64,000 bases of DNA, from positions 31,327,238 through 31,391,237 of the forward strand of contig NC_053150.1 in assembly GCF_016808335.1 (NCBI RefSeq), read 5' to 3'. Origin of the DNA: Panicum virgatum. Its lineage: Eukaryota; Streptophyta; Magnoliopsida; Poales; Poaceae. The translations under genes and the position numbers were made by a program. Position 1 is the first letter of the stretch. Each line of letters begins with the position of its first letter. Below are positions 43,704 to 55,437 of this stretch, piece after piece. Under the pieces are notes generated by a model. That model was not told the origin of the DNA, searched no databases, and was given only the letters and a program-made list of their open reading frames with translations.

Positions 43704-44778
43704 GAGCATCTCCAAGAGTTCCCAAAATCTACCCCCATCTAGGTTTTTTAAAAAAATGAAGAAAACTCATCTCCAACAGTTCCTCAAATTTATTCCCTAA
43801 CTGCTAACAATTCCCAAAACTCCCCCCTCTGCGCGCATATATGAGTGTCGTGACTTGTTCCCCATCTCGGTTTTACCGCAACTTCTTGCCGGTCAACCTC
43901 CTTCGTGCCGTCATCACCCATCGGCGGAGGCGGATGATGGACGTGGAAGGGAGGGTGGCGGCGACAGCCTCGGCCTCAGCACGGAGCGCCGCGACGGCGT
44001 GCGAGGTGAGGCGGGTGTGGAGCATATGGTAGACGGGGTGGAGGAAGAGGTGGAAGGCGTGCGCGTGGCGCAAGAGGAAGCGGCCAGCGTCGAGGGGCGC
44101 AAGGCGGAGTTGGCGGCGCGCGAAGGCTTCGAGGTGGGTGAAGAAGACGCATACAACGCCGCTTCCGCCGGCACAAAAGGCTGCCGTCGGGCCGACGGCG
44201 TAGAGGAGGAGGGAGTGGAGGGTGTGGAAGTGGTGGACGCGCTTCTATATCTCCATGATGCTGTGAAGGCGTGGTCGCGGCCGTGTTGCTGCTTATGAGG
44301 GGTGGAGGTGGACTTGGAGGAATAGGTGGCCACCCTAGCCCCCCATCAAAGCGGCCGCACGCGGCGATGGTGGCGGTCGGAGGGCCGGGATGTGGCGGAG
44401 CATAGAGACTCGGAGATGACGAGGAAGGGGACGGGGAGGGGGATGCCAGGGACGGCAAGGCGCCGCTGTGCGGGACGGCGAGGCGCCGCTGTGCGAGACC
44501 GCAAGCACCAAGGAGGAGGGCGGCCTCAGGAATTTCTCGGCCGAATCGTCCACCGTCACGGCCCTGGATAGCTGCAGCAACTCGTTCTCAGGGCTAGCTA
44601 ATGGCGACTTCCCGTGGGAATTATGCAAGACGGTACACTTGGGGCCACAATTTTTCATATTTAGGAAGTTAAAATGGGGTACTCTTGGAGATGATCTCTT
44701 TTTTGCCTCCCCATACCTATTTGAGAAGTTGGCAAACAACAAGATATGGGAAAAAAAGGGAAACTATTGGAGATGCTC
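43704..44778. mobile_element. TIR element with GC-rich cargo ('gagcatctccaa' ends)
   Basis: Inverted ends gagcatctccaa(g)agtt and aactattggagatgctc. Further inverted words (catctccaacagttcc; cttggagatgat) lie inside. The interior (43.85-44.55 kb) is GC-rich and open on both strands. A minus frame reads FFTHLEAFARRQLRLAPL and HAFHLFLHPVYHMLHTRL, which look protein-like but match nothing I know. It could be a Pack-type element carrying a host piece. No target duplication was found. Confidence 0.55.
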
Positions 44779-44826
44779 AGTTGTAAGAAACTGGTAAAGC
44801 ATGTACTAGGCATGGGGAAGTCAGGA

Positions 44827-45933
44827 TGTTGTTGGGACTAAGCCAAGTTCCCGGCTTCTCCATGAAGGATAGGGGTCTCCACGTTCCATGCACAAAGCCG
44901 TTGTCACCGCTCAACACACCAAGATACAATCTTAAGGTTCACACAAGAACTAGCACAAGGCTCGGCACCTTGCTCTTCCTCACTCTCTCTACAACTAACC
45001 TAGCACTAACACTCTAAAAGCTTGTGCTAAGACCTAATGATGTGATCACTAAGCTTAATGGTGGCTTGGAGGTGTTCTCTTGTCTATATGCAATTTCTTG
45101 GACTCTAGCAATCTCAAATGACCTGAAGTGAGGCCCTTATATAGCCCAGCAACTTCATCGAGTCGTTGCTCCAACAGCTAGCTAAAAATGCAGTAGTGTC
45201 GGATGAACCGATGCTTCTGCAAGGGGATGTGATTTCAACCGGACACTCTACTCATGCCACATATAGTCGTTGACCTCCTCCTGACACACCAGCTTTTGCT
45301 TACGTCATTGCATCAAGGCATTGCACCAGCGCTTCTTCCTTGCTACTTGACATGATCTCTGGACAATGCCAGCACCAATGCACCAACGCTTCTCCTTGTA
45401 CCGTCCGTTAAACTGGTGCCTCTTGTCATTCCTTCACTTGATTATCTTGTCAGCTCAGCAATGCACCGACGTCTAAAACTCCATAGCATCGGTGCAACCG
45501 GTCATAATGGGTCTTCTTCACTTGGCCTTCACTTGCACTGCCCAATGCACCGACCCATTGACGTGCCATTGCATCGGTTTAACCGTTGTTGTAGGAGTTT
45601 CTTCACTTGATCGCTGTCAACTCAAGATTGCACCCGTTGATTTTATGACCCGTCAGTTTAACCAGGCATGCTGCTAATTCCAACTCTCGATCATAGTTGC
45701 GATTTCCGTTGCACCGACCTAGTCAACTTTGACATTGTCAGTTCAACCGATCTGTTGACTTCTGCTACACCTTGTCCAATTCGTGGATATCTTGACAGAG
45801 AGTTGGACATCTTGGATATGGTTTGGATTACGTTCATGGGATCTAGAAATCCTATAACTTGAGCTCACAAACTTGTTAGTCCTATTTATTATGTGGTCAC
45901 ACAATCACCAAAATCACAAACTATGGCTTAACA
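44827..45933 (-). repeat. LTR-like sequence (possible solo LTR)
   Basis: Minus-strand ends TGTTAAGCCATAG and CCCAACAACA, with a minus-strand TATA-like ctatataagggcc near 45.14 kb. Gcaccgatgc-type words are frequent. No coding and no matching 5-bp duplication, so the call is tentative. Confidence 0.45.
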
Positions 45934-46326
45934 GGGCCATAATTTTTATAGGATTCAAAATAAAAAAATTCATAGATTACATGGGAAAATCTTTTCATTA
46001 TCGTGAAAAAGCACTTGATTCAACATAATAATTCACTTTGCAAAATAACAAAAGCATGCGCGGACCATGTTGAGCTCGTATGCCTCCTCCTCCTCCTCCT
46101 CCTCCTCCACCCTTAGGTGTCTTCTGCTCGCCAAAGGAAGGTGTCACCACACTGCCGCCTCATTCAGCCCGTTGACCGCAGGCTGCCGCCTCCATCAGAC
46201 ACTAACACACAATGCCTACCCCGACACCACCTATACCCTCCTCGTTGGGCCACACCTCGGCCTCCCTAACCTCATCATCCGTATGGAGGAGTTCGAAAGG
46301 TGCCAGTGTCACAAGTAACATAGCCA
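45934..46326. other. No gene supported; (TCC)n run
   Basis: It holds a (TCC)n microsatellite at about 46.08-46.11 kb. The plus frame over it is Ser-rich because of the repeat. Confidence 0.4.
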
Positions 46327-46333
46327 TGGCCTA

Positions 46334-46349
46334 CAGGGCCGGCTCATGG

Positions 46350-46380
<31 letters not shown>

Positions 46381-47219
46381 GAGGTGCGACTGTCTAGGGC
46401 CCACGCCGGGGAGGGGCCCAGGCTCAGGTACCCCAGCTCCCCGCTCCCCAGGCCCAGAAGAAATTTTTTGGGCAACGCACAGCAGGGAGACGGAGCGCAC
46501 GGAGCCAAGGAAACCGAAACGGCGCCGCCGTGCACGCAAGGAGAGGAAGCGATAGGATCGCGAGCCCTGGCGACTGGCGGCTAGCTGCCGGCGTCGTGGC
46601 GGTCGCCGACGGCCGAGCAGCCAGTCGCCCTCAACCTCAGTCATCCGGAGCAGGGGCCGTGCAGGCTGCCGGCCTGCCGTTGTGATTCTGTGGCCACGAA
46701 CGCAGACTAGGTGATCAGGACCAGGTGTCCAGCAGGTAGCGTACTGTTTTCTACTTTTCTTGTTTTTTTTTGCTTGTTTATTTATAATCTAAATTAATCT
46801 TTGTACTAAACACTTATGTAGTCTTGTTGAAGTTGCTGAAAGAAGTTTCTCAAAATTGAAGTTGTTGAAGAACTAGTTGAGATCAACTATGTCACAAGAA
46901 AGGATAAATGGCTTAGCTATGTGCTCTCTCGGAAAAGGGTATCTTGGACACTATTGTTCTCAATAGTTCCTGATGATTTCGCATCAAGAAAAGACAAGAA
47001 GTATCTTTTCATGAGAAGCAATGGATATGATGGTATTTTATTCTTCGTTAAGGTAATCATATTAGTTCTAAGAGAACAATTATTAAATATATCAAATGGA
47101 TTTGTTTTTGCTTGCAAGTAAAATTAGTATGTACATATATCATCAAATTTTCTATATACTCTAGAGTGCCCATAGCGATGAGTTTGCCTAGGGCCCTCAA
47201 AATGTTTGAGCCGGCCTTG
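46334..47219 (+). mobile_element. hAT element remnant with transposase C-terminus and poly-G tract
   Basis: Ends CAGGGCCGGCTCA and TGAGCCGGCCTTG, with TGGCCTA on both sides (46327-46333 and 47220-47226). At 46826-46930 the plus frame reads ERSFSKLKLLKN, stop (TAG 46874-46876), LRSTMSQERINGLAMC, the conserved hAT C-terminal dimerisation motif. A run of 29 G lies at 46351-46379. The element is internally deleted and dead. Confidence 0.83.
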
Positions 47220-48328
47220 TGGCCTATTCGGCGCGTCGAAGCAACACGTAGTTCGATCCTGTTCAATTTGTTTTTAGACGGTTTAAGTCTTCAATCTGGA
47301 CAGTTTTGTTGCCTAGTCTTCTGCAGATCAGAAACAAAAAAGTTACAGAAAATTTTTTGAATAACAACACATGAGGATAGTGAATAGAAGATAATTAAAA
47401 GGGCACATAATTCTTTTCAGAACTACAAAATAGAGATGAACAAATTATGCTTTATGAGGGTAGCATCGGAATAACATCGGAAACCTACAGATCAAACACG
47501 TGATTTGCGACACAACTGAGAAAAGAATCCTAGAATAAAATTGAAACACCCAAAATAATACATGCAATATGTTCATGAAACATTATGCAGACAGCGCCTG
47601 AGGATAAAAGTTTGTACATAACTAGATCAAGTGAAATGCCAAAACTCAGATGGGGAAATGAAGCTGGTTCTCAAACTTGGCTCGTAGTATCATCTAGGTC
47701 TCCAAAATTTCATAATGCATTTTCAGAACCTCAAACTTACTAATTATGTCAAGTAAAGTCTTAATCACCATTTTTAAATTACAAACCGAAAGTAATTTTA
47801 TAATGATCTAAACCTTACATGTGGGCCCAAAAAATTTTTTGAATTTTTTCTCTCAACTCTTATACTTTCGAAAATTTTGCAAAAATTTATTTCAAAACTT
47901 CATGTCCGAAAAAAAATTTCCATTGTTTCCTCCAAAATTTATCTTTTTTATTTCTGATTCTTTCTACAATTTTTTCCATATGAGATTCATTGTCCTACAA
48001 TTTTTTATACAGATCTTTTGTATTTGAATATATTTGTACAAGTAATTTGTTATAACATTTTATGTGTAAATGTTTTGTATATAGTTTTGTATTTGAATAA
48101 ATTATACAACTTTCTGTTTAGGTTATAATTTGGACCTTAGGTGATACGGTTAACAAACTCAAGGAATTGATTGTGCATTTTTGAAGTTTGGGGACCTGGA
48201 TGGTACACCAAGTTAACTTTAAGGTCCAGTGTATTTTTATTCATTTATAATAGTCTTAACAATCAAGTCTGGCTAAAAATAAATGAATCCTGCATTCTGG
48301 TCTTCCGTTAAGGAAAGACTTGGATGAA
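47220..48328. other. AT-rich sequence, no gene
   Basis: Long T- and A-rich stretches; open frames are Phe/Lys-rich and compositional. No element ends were recognised. Confidence 0.4.
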
Positions 48329-48384
48329 AATTACCTATTTGACACCAGAAAAAATGAAGCTTGCCTATTTGACACCTAAAAATG

Positions 48385-51300
48385 ATAACTCGTGAAGAAA
48401 AAAATATTGGATAAGTTGGACAGTTTAGACAAAAAAGCGGAAACTTGTATTCTATCACCACAAGAGGTGGATTTAAAACAATTCTTAAAAACTAGGCTAG
48501 CAAAAATGCTTAGAGAAGAAGAAATTTAATGGTATCAACAGGCAAAGGTTAAGGAGTTACTTGAAGGTGACTCAAACACCAAATACTTTCAGTTGATTGT
48601 CAATGGTAAACATAGGAAAATAAAAATCTATAAGTTACAGGATGGGAACCATACAGTAAGTGGCGATGATGAATTAAAGAAATATATCACCACATATTAC
48701 AAAGGAAAAAGTCTATATAACCCCCTCACCTATCGGCAGTTGACTACTTAACACCCCAACCAATAAAACCAGATATTCTACACCCCAAACATTCCAAAAC
48801 CGGACAAATAACCCCCTCAAGTGGTTTTGGATGGTGGTTTTATCTCTTTTCTTTTTTATTTATTTTGAATGAATCATAGAAAAATCATAGTAAAATCATA
48901 AAATAGAAAATCAAATTTTCTTGGACTCCACATTAGCAAAACTACACAGTGAATATATAATATGGTATTTTTTAATATATTTTTTGTTTTAGATTTTTTT
49001 ATCTATTCTTTTCTATAATTAATTGGAATAATTTATAACTGCAATTTCTATAGTTCGATTATGATGAAATTTTTATGGTAACCTAATTATTGTATGCTTA
49101 AACTGTAGTAAAAATTCCATACTCATTGGATCATGTATTACATAGTTATAGATTTATTTAGGATTTATGCTTGTTAAATTTATAACTATATAATACATGA
49201 TCCAATGAGTATAAAATTTTTACTATAGTTCAAGCATATAATAATTAGGTCACCATAAAAATTTCACCACAATCGAACAATAGAAATTGTAGTTATGAAT
49301 TATTTCAATTAGTTATAGAAAAGAATAGATAAAAAAATCTAAAACAAAAAATTGTATTAAAAAATACCATATTATATGTTCACTGTGTACTTCTGCTAAT
49401 GTGGAGTCCAACAAAATTGGATTTTCCATTTTATGATTTTTCTATGATTTATAATAATTTTTCGATGATTCATTCAAAATAAATAAAAAAGATAAAAGAC
49501 AAAACCACCATCCAAAACCGCTTGAGGGGGTTATTTGACCAGTTTTGGAAAAGTTGGGATGTAGAATATCTGGTTTTATAGTTTGGGGTGTTAAGTAGTC
49601 AACTGCCGATAGATGAGGGGGTTATTTAGACTTTTTCCTATTACAAAGGTCTCTTTGGTCCATCAGATAATAATTTTAATCTGGATGAGACTCGAACATA
49701 TGACATTCCCCAAGTAACGGATGTAGAAAATGAGATCCTAACTTCAGAGTTTACTGAAGCGGAGGTACGAGAGGCTATTTTTCAAATGGAACATCATAAA
49801 GCCCCAGGGCCTGATGGTTTCCCGGCTGAATTCTATCAGCCTTTTTTGGAAATAATTAAGGATGACCTTATGGCAATGTTCTCAATGTTTCATAAACAGG
49901 AGCTACCTCTTTATAGCCTCAACTTTGGAACAATTATTTTATTACCAAAGTGTAAAGACGCCATTAGAATCCAACAGTACAGACCCATATGTTTCCTTTA
50001 TGTAAGCTTCAAGATTTTCACCAAAGTGGCCACTAATAGGATCTCACTGGTAGCACAGAAAGTTATTAGTCCTACACAGACTGCATTCCTCCCTGGTAGG
50101 AATATTGTGGAGGGGGTCGTCGTTTTACATGAGACCATTCATGAACTACATAGGAAAAAGAAGAGTGCAGTCATCTTCAAAATAGATTTTGAGAAAGCGT
50201 ATGACAAAGTAAAGTGGAGTTTCATTCAACAAACATTACAAATGAAAGGTTTCTCACAAAAATGGTGTGAATGGATTGAAGCTTTCATTCAAAGGGGCCA
50301 TGTGGGCATAAAAATTAATGATCAGATAGGACAAAATTTTCAAACTTTGAAAGGTCTGAGACAAGGAGATCCGCTATCACCCATTTTGTTTAATATTGTT
50401 GCAGATATGTTAGCAATATTAATAAATCGAGCCAAGGAAGAGGGTTTGGTTACCCGGATTGTTCCTCATCTCGTAGATGGTGGCTTGTTTATTTTGCAGT
50501 ATGCTGAGGACACCATTCTGTTTATGGACCATGATATTGAAGAAGCTACTAATATGAAAATGATATTATGTGCTTTTGAGCAATTATCCAGGCTTAAAAT
50601 TAACTTTCACAAGAGCGGAATTTTTTGTTTTGGACAAGCTAAGGAGATGGAACACCATTACTCGCAATTGTTTGGTTGTCAATCTGGGATGTATCCTTTT
50701 AGATACCTTGGCATACCAATGAATTTTAGGAAGCTCATGAATGCAGATTGGCAGATCGTGGAGGAAAAGTTTGAGAAAAAACTTAGTAGTTGGAAAGGAA
50801 AACATATGTCGGTCGGTGGACGTTTGGTTCTGATAAATTCAGTCTTAACTAGCCTAGCGATGTTTATGTTATCCTTTTTCCAAGTACCCAAACAGGTACT
50901 TAAAAGACTAGACTATTACCGGTCAAGATTCTTTTGGCAATCGGAAGAACATAAAAAGAAATATAGATTAGCCAAATGGAATATCTTATGTCAACCAAAC
51001 GAAGTTGGGGGTTAGGCATTAAGAACCTCAATTTACAGAACAGATGCTTGTTAAGTAAATGGTTGTTTAAACTCATTAATGAGGAGGGTATTTGGCAGAG
51101 CTTATTAAGAAAGAAGTACTTAAAGAACGAGACTATTGCTCAAGTTGAAAAGAAACCAGGGGATTCTCAATTTTGGGTCATTTTAGTTAAATGATGGCAA
51201 TCAAATACGTTTTTGGGAAGATAAATGGCTAGGCAGTCATACACTTAGACAACAATACCCTTCTCTTTTTAATATTGTGCGGAAAAAAACATGCAACGGT

Positions 51301-52200
51301 AGCATCAGTCTTTGATCGAGTACCTCTTAACGTTTCCTTTAGACGAACGTTGACAGGTCATAATCTGTATTTATGGCATGATTTGGTTGCTCGCATTAGT
51401 CATGTTCAGTTAAATAATAATGCTAATGCCTTCCGTTGGAATCTGACTCAAGCTGGTACGTTCACCGTTAGCTCAATGTATAATGCACTTATTAGCAATG
51501 ATAATGTACAGTTTGACAAACATATGTGGAAATTAAAGATGCCCCTGAAGATTAAAATTTTTATGTGGCACCTAAAAAGTGGTGTTATCCTTACTAAAGA
51601 TAAGTTAATAAGAAGGAACTGGAATCGTAACAAACGGTGTTGCTTTTGCTCTAGTGATGAAACTATTCAACACCTCTTTTTTGACTGTCACGTGGCCAAA
51701 TTCCTTTGGCGAGTTGTACACTATGCCTTTGATTTAAGTCCGCCTCAAAGTATTACTCATTTATTTAGTAATTGTCTTAGAAGTGTGGGAACCAAGTTAA
51801 AAAGAAAACTGCTAACAGAAGAATCTGCTTTATGTTGGGCTATCTGGCTTAGTAGGAATGACATAGTGTTTGACAGATCACCATCTAAAACTTATATGCA
51901 GGTACTTTACTGGGGCACATACTAGCTCAGGCTATGGACTCGGCTACAAAGGTGTGATGAAGACAAGGAGGAGCTACAGGAGGCATGTAGAACCATGGAG
52001 GTTCTAGTCATGCAGATGTTTGCCAACCATGGGTGGAAGTTTAGTAATAGGATTTGCTCTTAATAAGTGTTTTCAGCAAACTGTTGGCAGGTTGCAAACT
52101 TCCTACTTAGTCTAGTGTGAGTGACCACAGTCTTTCGGGCTGCAAACTTTGTTTTGGCTGTAGCCTCTCTGAGGTCAAAGCCGGGTTCTATTTCCATTAT
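48385..52200 (+). mobile_element. LINE (L1-type) element, 5'-truncated, with dead ORF2
   Basis: Flanked by CTAAAAATG (48376-48384 and 52201-52209). ORF2 reading: KELLEGDSNTKYFQLIV, then after the MITE at 48704 HHKAPGPDGFPAEFY, QYRPICFLYVSFKIFTK, FKIDFEKAYDKVKWSF and GLRQGDPLSPILFNIV. The catalytic YADD box is YAED (50500-50511). FRYLGIPMNFRKL and SVGGRLVLINSVLTSLAMFM follow, then the zf-RVT region (MWKLKMPLKIKIFMWHLK; CFCSSDETIQHLFFDC; WAIWLSRNDIVF). Lesions: TAA at 48527, frameshift near 51011 (stop 51013-51015), a gap and frameshift near 51.19 kb, another near 51.28 kb. There is no endonuclease domain and no poly(A) tail at the 3' end. Confidence 0.9.
48704..49638. mobile_element. Mutator-type hairpin MITE, TSD TATTACAAA
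   Basis: 935 bp, almost entirely one inverted repeat: GGAAAAAGTCTA at the start and TAGACTTTTTCC at the end, with the arms pairing through to about 49.17 kb. A perfect 9-bp duplication, TATTACAAA, flanks it (48695-48703 and 49639-49647), as in Mutator-like elements. It cuts the LINE frame at YYK/GLFG, which rejoins without it. A relative lies at 57492-58000. Confidence 0.94.
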
Positions 52201-52209
52201 CTAAAAATG

Positions 52210-52912
52210 TCCCCAACCCAATTTTTGTTTGCCTATTTAACATTCTGTTAGCTACCGCCTTTAGAGGCATGGGACAGGCAGTGCGGAAAGATCTTCATGC
52301 CCTCCTCTCAACATGTGAAGCAGCTCTTGCTTGCTCTAGTTGCTCTCAACCTTTATGACCAAGTAGACCAGCAAGGCATGGAGAGAGAAGCAAGATGGAG
52401 GCCTTGCAGCTGTCGACCGAGGTCGTGGTCGCCCACCGCCGCAGGATCGAATCAATTTCTACTTACAATCGCTACTGCAGTCCCATCTCCCTCAACCCGA
52501 ACTCATTTGCATGTCATTGACTTGATCATAGCAAGCTCCAAATGGATTTGATGGCAATCTTGGAGATGCAATCATCCAACAAAAATTTGTTCATGGATCA
52601 GACGGAGAGCTGCAAGGGTTCATCGGCCCTGACGAACATGTGACGTCAATGAATGCCCCAAGCCCGTGTGGGCCTCCTCTGCGGCCGCGTCGCCGACGCC
52701 GCACGGGCCTCCTCTGTGGCCGTGCCACCCGTGGCCGAGGCCACGCCGGGTGCCTCCGTGGCCGTGCCAGCCTCCCCTGTGGCAGCACCGCCCTCCTCCA
52801 TGGACGGCTGCCGGAGGCCAATCTAGGGTTACGGGAGAGTGGATGCCGGTGCTCGTCCATTTCAATTCATTACTTTTGAGGGTATTTCAGTCTTTTCCTC
52901 TTGCCTTTCTTC
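52210..52912. other. Interior of outer TIR element, no gene assigned
   Basis: After the left arm (to about 52265) comes unassigned sequence. It includes a GC-rich stretch (52.66-52.80 kb) with degenerate repeats of a ggcctcc-tgtggccgtgcc-type word, open on both strands. Confidence 0.45.
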
Positions 52913-54204
52913 CAGGGGCAGATCTAGCGGGTGGGCTGGGTGGGCTGCGGCCCACCCTAAGAAAAAGCCCAAGTTTTTTTTTTTGCATCTGAAGCCGTAG
53001 CACTCACGGTCGCCAAGCAGCCCAGACGCCCAGCACTTTGCCTGACCCTCCCGTCGCCGCCTCGTGACTAGCTCGTGTTCTCGCAACTTAGCTAGGGTTT
53101 TGGGCCTTGTGCCTTGGGGGGCGGGCTGCAGCCGGTAGGCGGCTGGCGGCCGGCGAGAGCTCCGCTAAGGCGCGCGCACTCGCACACAGCGCCCAGGACT
53201 GGGTGGCGGGAGCACCGCGGGTGTCAGGGTGTGGGACTGCGTTCGGCGGCCGCCGGGGTGTCAGAACTGGGCGCGGGCGGCCGAGCGCGGTGTCTCCGCG
53301 GCAGGGGCGTAGACAGGGGGGCAGGCAGGGCCTGCCCCCTATGGTCCCCAAATTTCCATTGAACATTTGAATTTTGATTAAATTTTTTTATAAATTAACA
53401 TGGTTGGCCCCTCCTAATAATAAAAAAAAATTCCTAGCTCCGCCCCTGCTCCGCGGAGGCCGGAGGGCCTGGCTCCTAGGCCGCCGGAGGCCCGATCTGC
53501 AGAGCACGGGACCCACGCTGGGAAAGGTAATTAGCTTGCTTCTTGCTACTTGTACAGTTGCCCTGTGAGAGTGCGAGTTCTAGATTGGTATTCCAATTAG
53601 ACAATTTATCATGATAAAATTAAGAATTATTTATTGCAACTCATAAATTAGGCTTGCTGAATTTTACCCTAATGATATTCCAAGCAAAGCCTTTCAAATA
53701 CTTTGAAATGCAACTTGATAACTATATCGATGACTTGAGAAAAGATGATAGCTTCAAAGACCTAAATAATCTTGTTGATCTCTTGGTTAAGCTTGTAGAA
53801 ACACACATGGACAAAGTTTATGATTTGGTGCATTTGCTTCTCAAGTTGGTATTGATTCTGCCGGTAGCAACGGTAAGTGTTGAAAGAGCATTTTCAGCAA
53901 TGTACTCAGTGATAGTCTTTTGGATGCTATCCTATGCACCTACATTGAGCGAGAAGTTTTTTTTCAAGGTGAATGAAGATGATATATTGGAGAATTTTAT
54001 GGCCATAAGAAATCGTAGACCCGACAAGAAATAGTATTGTAACCTTATTTGAATTATTCTAAGCATGTAGGCTTCATTTGATGCAAGTTTCATACTTAAT
54101 TCTGAGTTTGAAGGTTTGTAAGACACATTTTACTAAGCTACTGTGTGTATTTAGTTGTTTTCGTCATTTGACCACCCTAAGTTCAAATTCTGGATTCGCC
54201 ACTG
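52913..54204 (+). mobile_element. hAT element with transposase C-terminal fragment
   Basis: Ends CAGGGGCAGATCTAG and CTGGATTCGCCACTG, flanked by CTTTCTTC and CTTCCTTC (7 of 8). At 53654-54034 the plus frame reads LILPVATVSVERAFSAM, then LSEKFFFKVNEDDILENF, the hAT dimerisation region of ZMYM/TTF-type plant hAT transposases. Most of the transposase is lost, and a small hAT is nested at 53302. Confidence 0.87.
53302..53448. mobile_element. Small hAT MITE nested in hAT, TSD CTCCGCGG
   Basis: 147 bp, ends CAGGGGCGTAGACAG and CTAGCTCCGCCCCTG, perfect 8-bp duplication CTCCGCGG (53294-53301 and 53449-53456). Confidence 0.94.
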
Positions 54205-54521
54205 CTTCCTTCTCCAACTAACGGTGTTAGAGACAAGATCTGACGGGAGTGTCCAATAGGCAAACAAAAGTTGGGTTAGGGACATATAGTTAAGTTTTAA
54301 TTTTTAGATGTCAAATAGACAAGCTTTATTTTTTCTAGTGTCAAATTGGCAAATCTCTCTATAGCAAGACTCCTGAACAGTACTTGCTGAACACAGTGGA
54401 ACTTGGGATCCCCACATCGTGGGTGTGCCTTTGTCCTTGTACTGGATTTTGGCTGCTAGGTGAGACTGCATCATTGCACGCAGTGTGAATAGTTACTATA
54501 ATGGAGCCCTCCATTCATCGC

Positions 54522-55429
54522 CAGTGGCAGAGCCAGGAATTTGCGGCTGGGTATGCCACATGTAAAAAAAATTCCAAAGCAAATATGCAATATAATGAAC
54601 GATGAGTTATAATACCATCATAAATCTATAACAATAACCAAAGTACAAGTTCTAGGCATGAATAATTAAAAAATATTATAAAACATTAATGGCTACTACA
54701 ATATAACCATACAATCCTTTGTTGGAAGAGGTTAGGATATTCTCATCTTTCACTTGAGTGAGGAATTCTCTCTCAATAAATGTAACCACCTAGCGAATGT
54801 AACCGCGGCCCGCGAGCATTGGTCGAAGAGATGAGGACGCGAGGTGAGTGGGGAAAAGGGCGATATGATGCGACTCACCGCTCGCGAGACGCAAATATGC
54901 GAGTCTGAGCCTGTTTGGTTACTTGAGGATTATTATAAACCCATAAGTCACTCACATGGAGAGACGTACAATAAGTCCAAAAAGGTTGTATGTGCTTAAG
55001 CCTCTTTAGTATCGAATAACCTTTGTGCCCCTCATTAATGTGCTTTGTAGGGGCTGAATGAATAGAGTTGTGGAGGGGTATGGATCGGAAAGTATTGTTT
55101 TCTTAGTGGGGCTCATAGGAAATAATCACCATAAGCACCCTTTAGAGGAGCTTATGGACTTATGCAAAGATTTATAATAAATCCTCACCTTTAAGTCTAG
55201 GTGTTTATATGGGATGATACTTATTTGGGGTTTATTGGGATGTGCTTATTATGAGCTTCAAGTAACCAAACATCCCCTCTAACGTGTATCTCCCTTGCTG
55301 AGCTAGTGGATATTGTTCCTTCATAAACTGAATGTACATAACATGTATAATATATATATCTATTAACATTTGATCTCAAATCATGGGTATGCCTTGGCAT
55401 ATAGGGGCGTACCCCTGCCGCCACCCATG
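54522..55429. mobile_element. hAT-type element, TSD TTCATCGC, with nested MITE
   Basis: Perfect TTCATCGC copies at 54514-54521 and 55430-55437. The left end CAGTGGCAGAGCCAGG and the right end CCTGCCGCCACCCATG are imperfect inverses, and ggctgggtatgcc/catgggtatgcc lie inside. No transposase. A palindromic MITE (54909-55275) accounts for part of its length. Confidence 0.85.
54909..55275. mobile_element. Palindromic MITE nested in hAT element
   Basis: Arms GCCTGTTTGGTTACTTGA and TCAAGTAACCAAACATCC at the two ends, with further inverted ttataataa/ttattatga words. No coding; duplication not confirmed. Confidence 0.7.
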
Positions 55430-55437
55430 TTCATCGC

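Larger units (their letters stand above)
48329..54352. mobile_element. Outer TIR element, host of a nest of insertions
   Basis: Inverted arms of roughly 110 bp. Left: CTATTTGACACCAGAAAAAAT and GCTTGCCTATTTGACACC (48.33-48.38 kb), continuing after the LINE at 52201 with GTCCCCAACCCAATTTTTG and TTTGCCTATTTAACA. Right (54.22-54.35 kb) is the complement of both parts. The arms realign when the LINE is ignored. The original interior was about 52.27-52.91 kb. No outer duplication was found, so the superfamily is uncertain. Confidence 0.7.

Noticed and set aside
44827..45933. Confident solo LTR
   Set aside because: Ends are TG...CA and a TATA box is present, but flanking 5-mers do not match, so it is kept only as a tentative feature.
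46067..46318. 83-codon Ser-rich frame
   Set aside because: Driven by a (TCC)n repeat with no family match.
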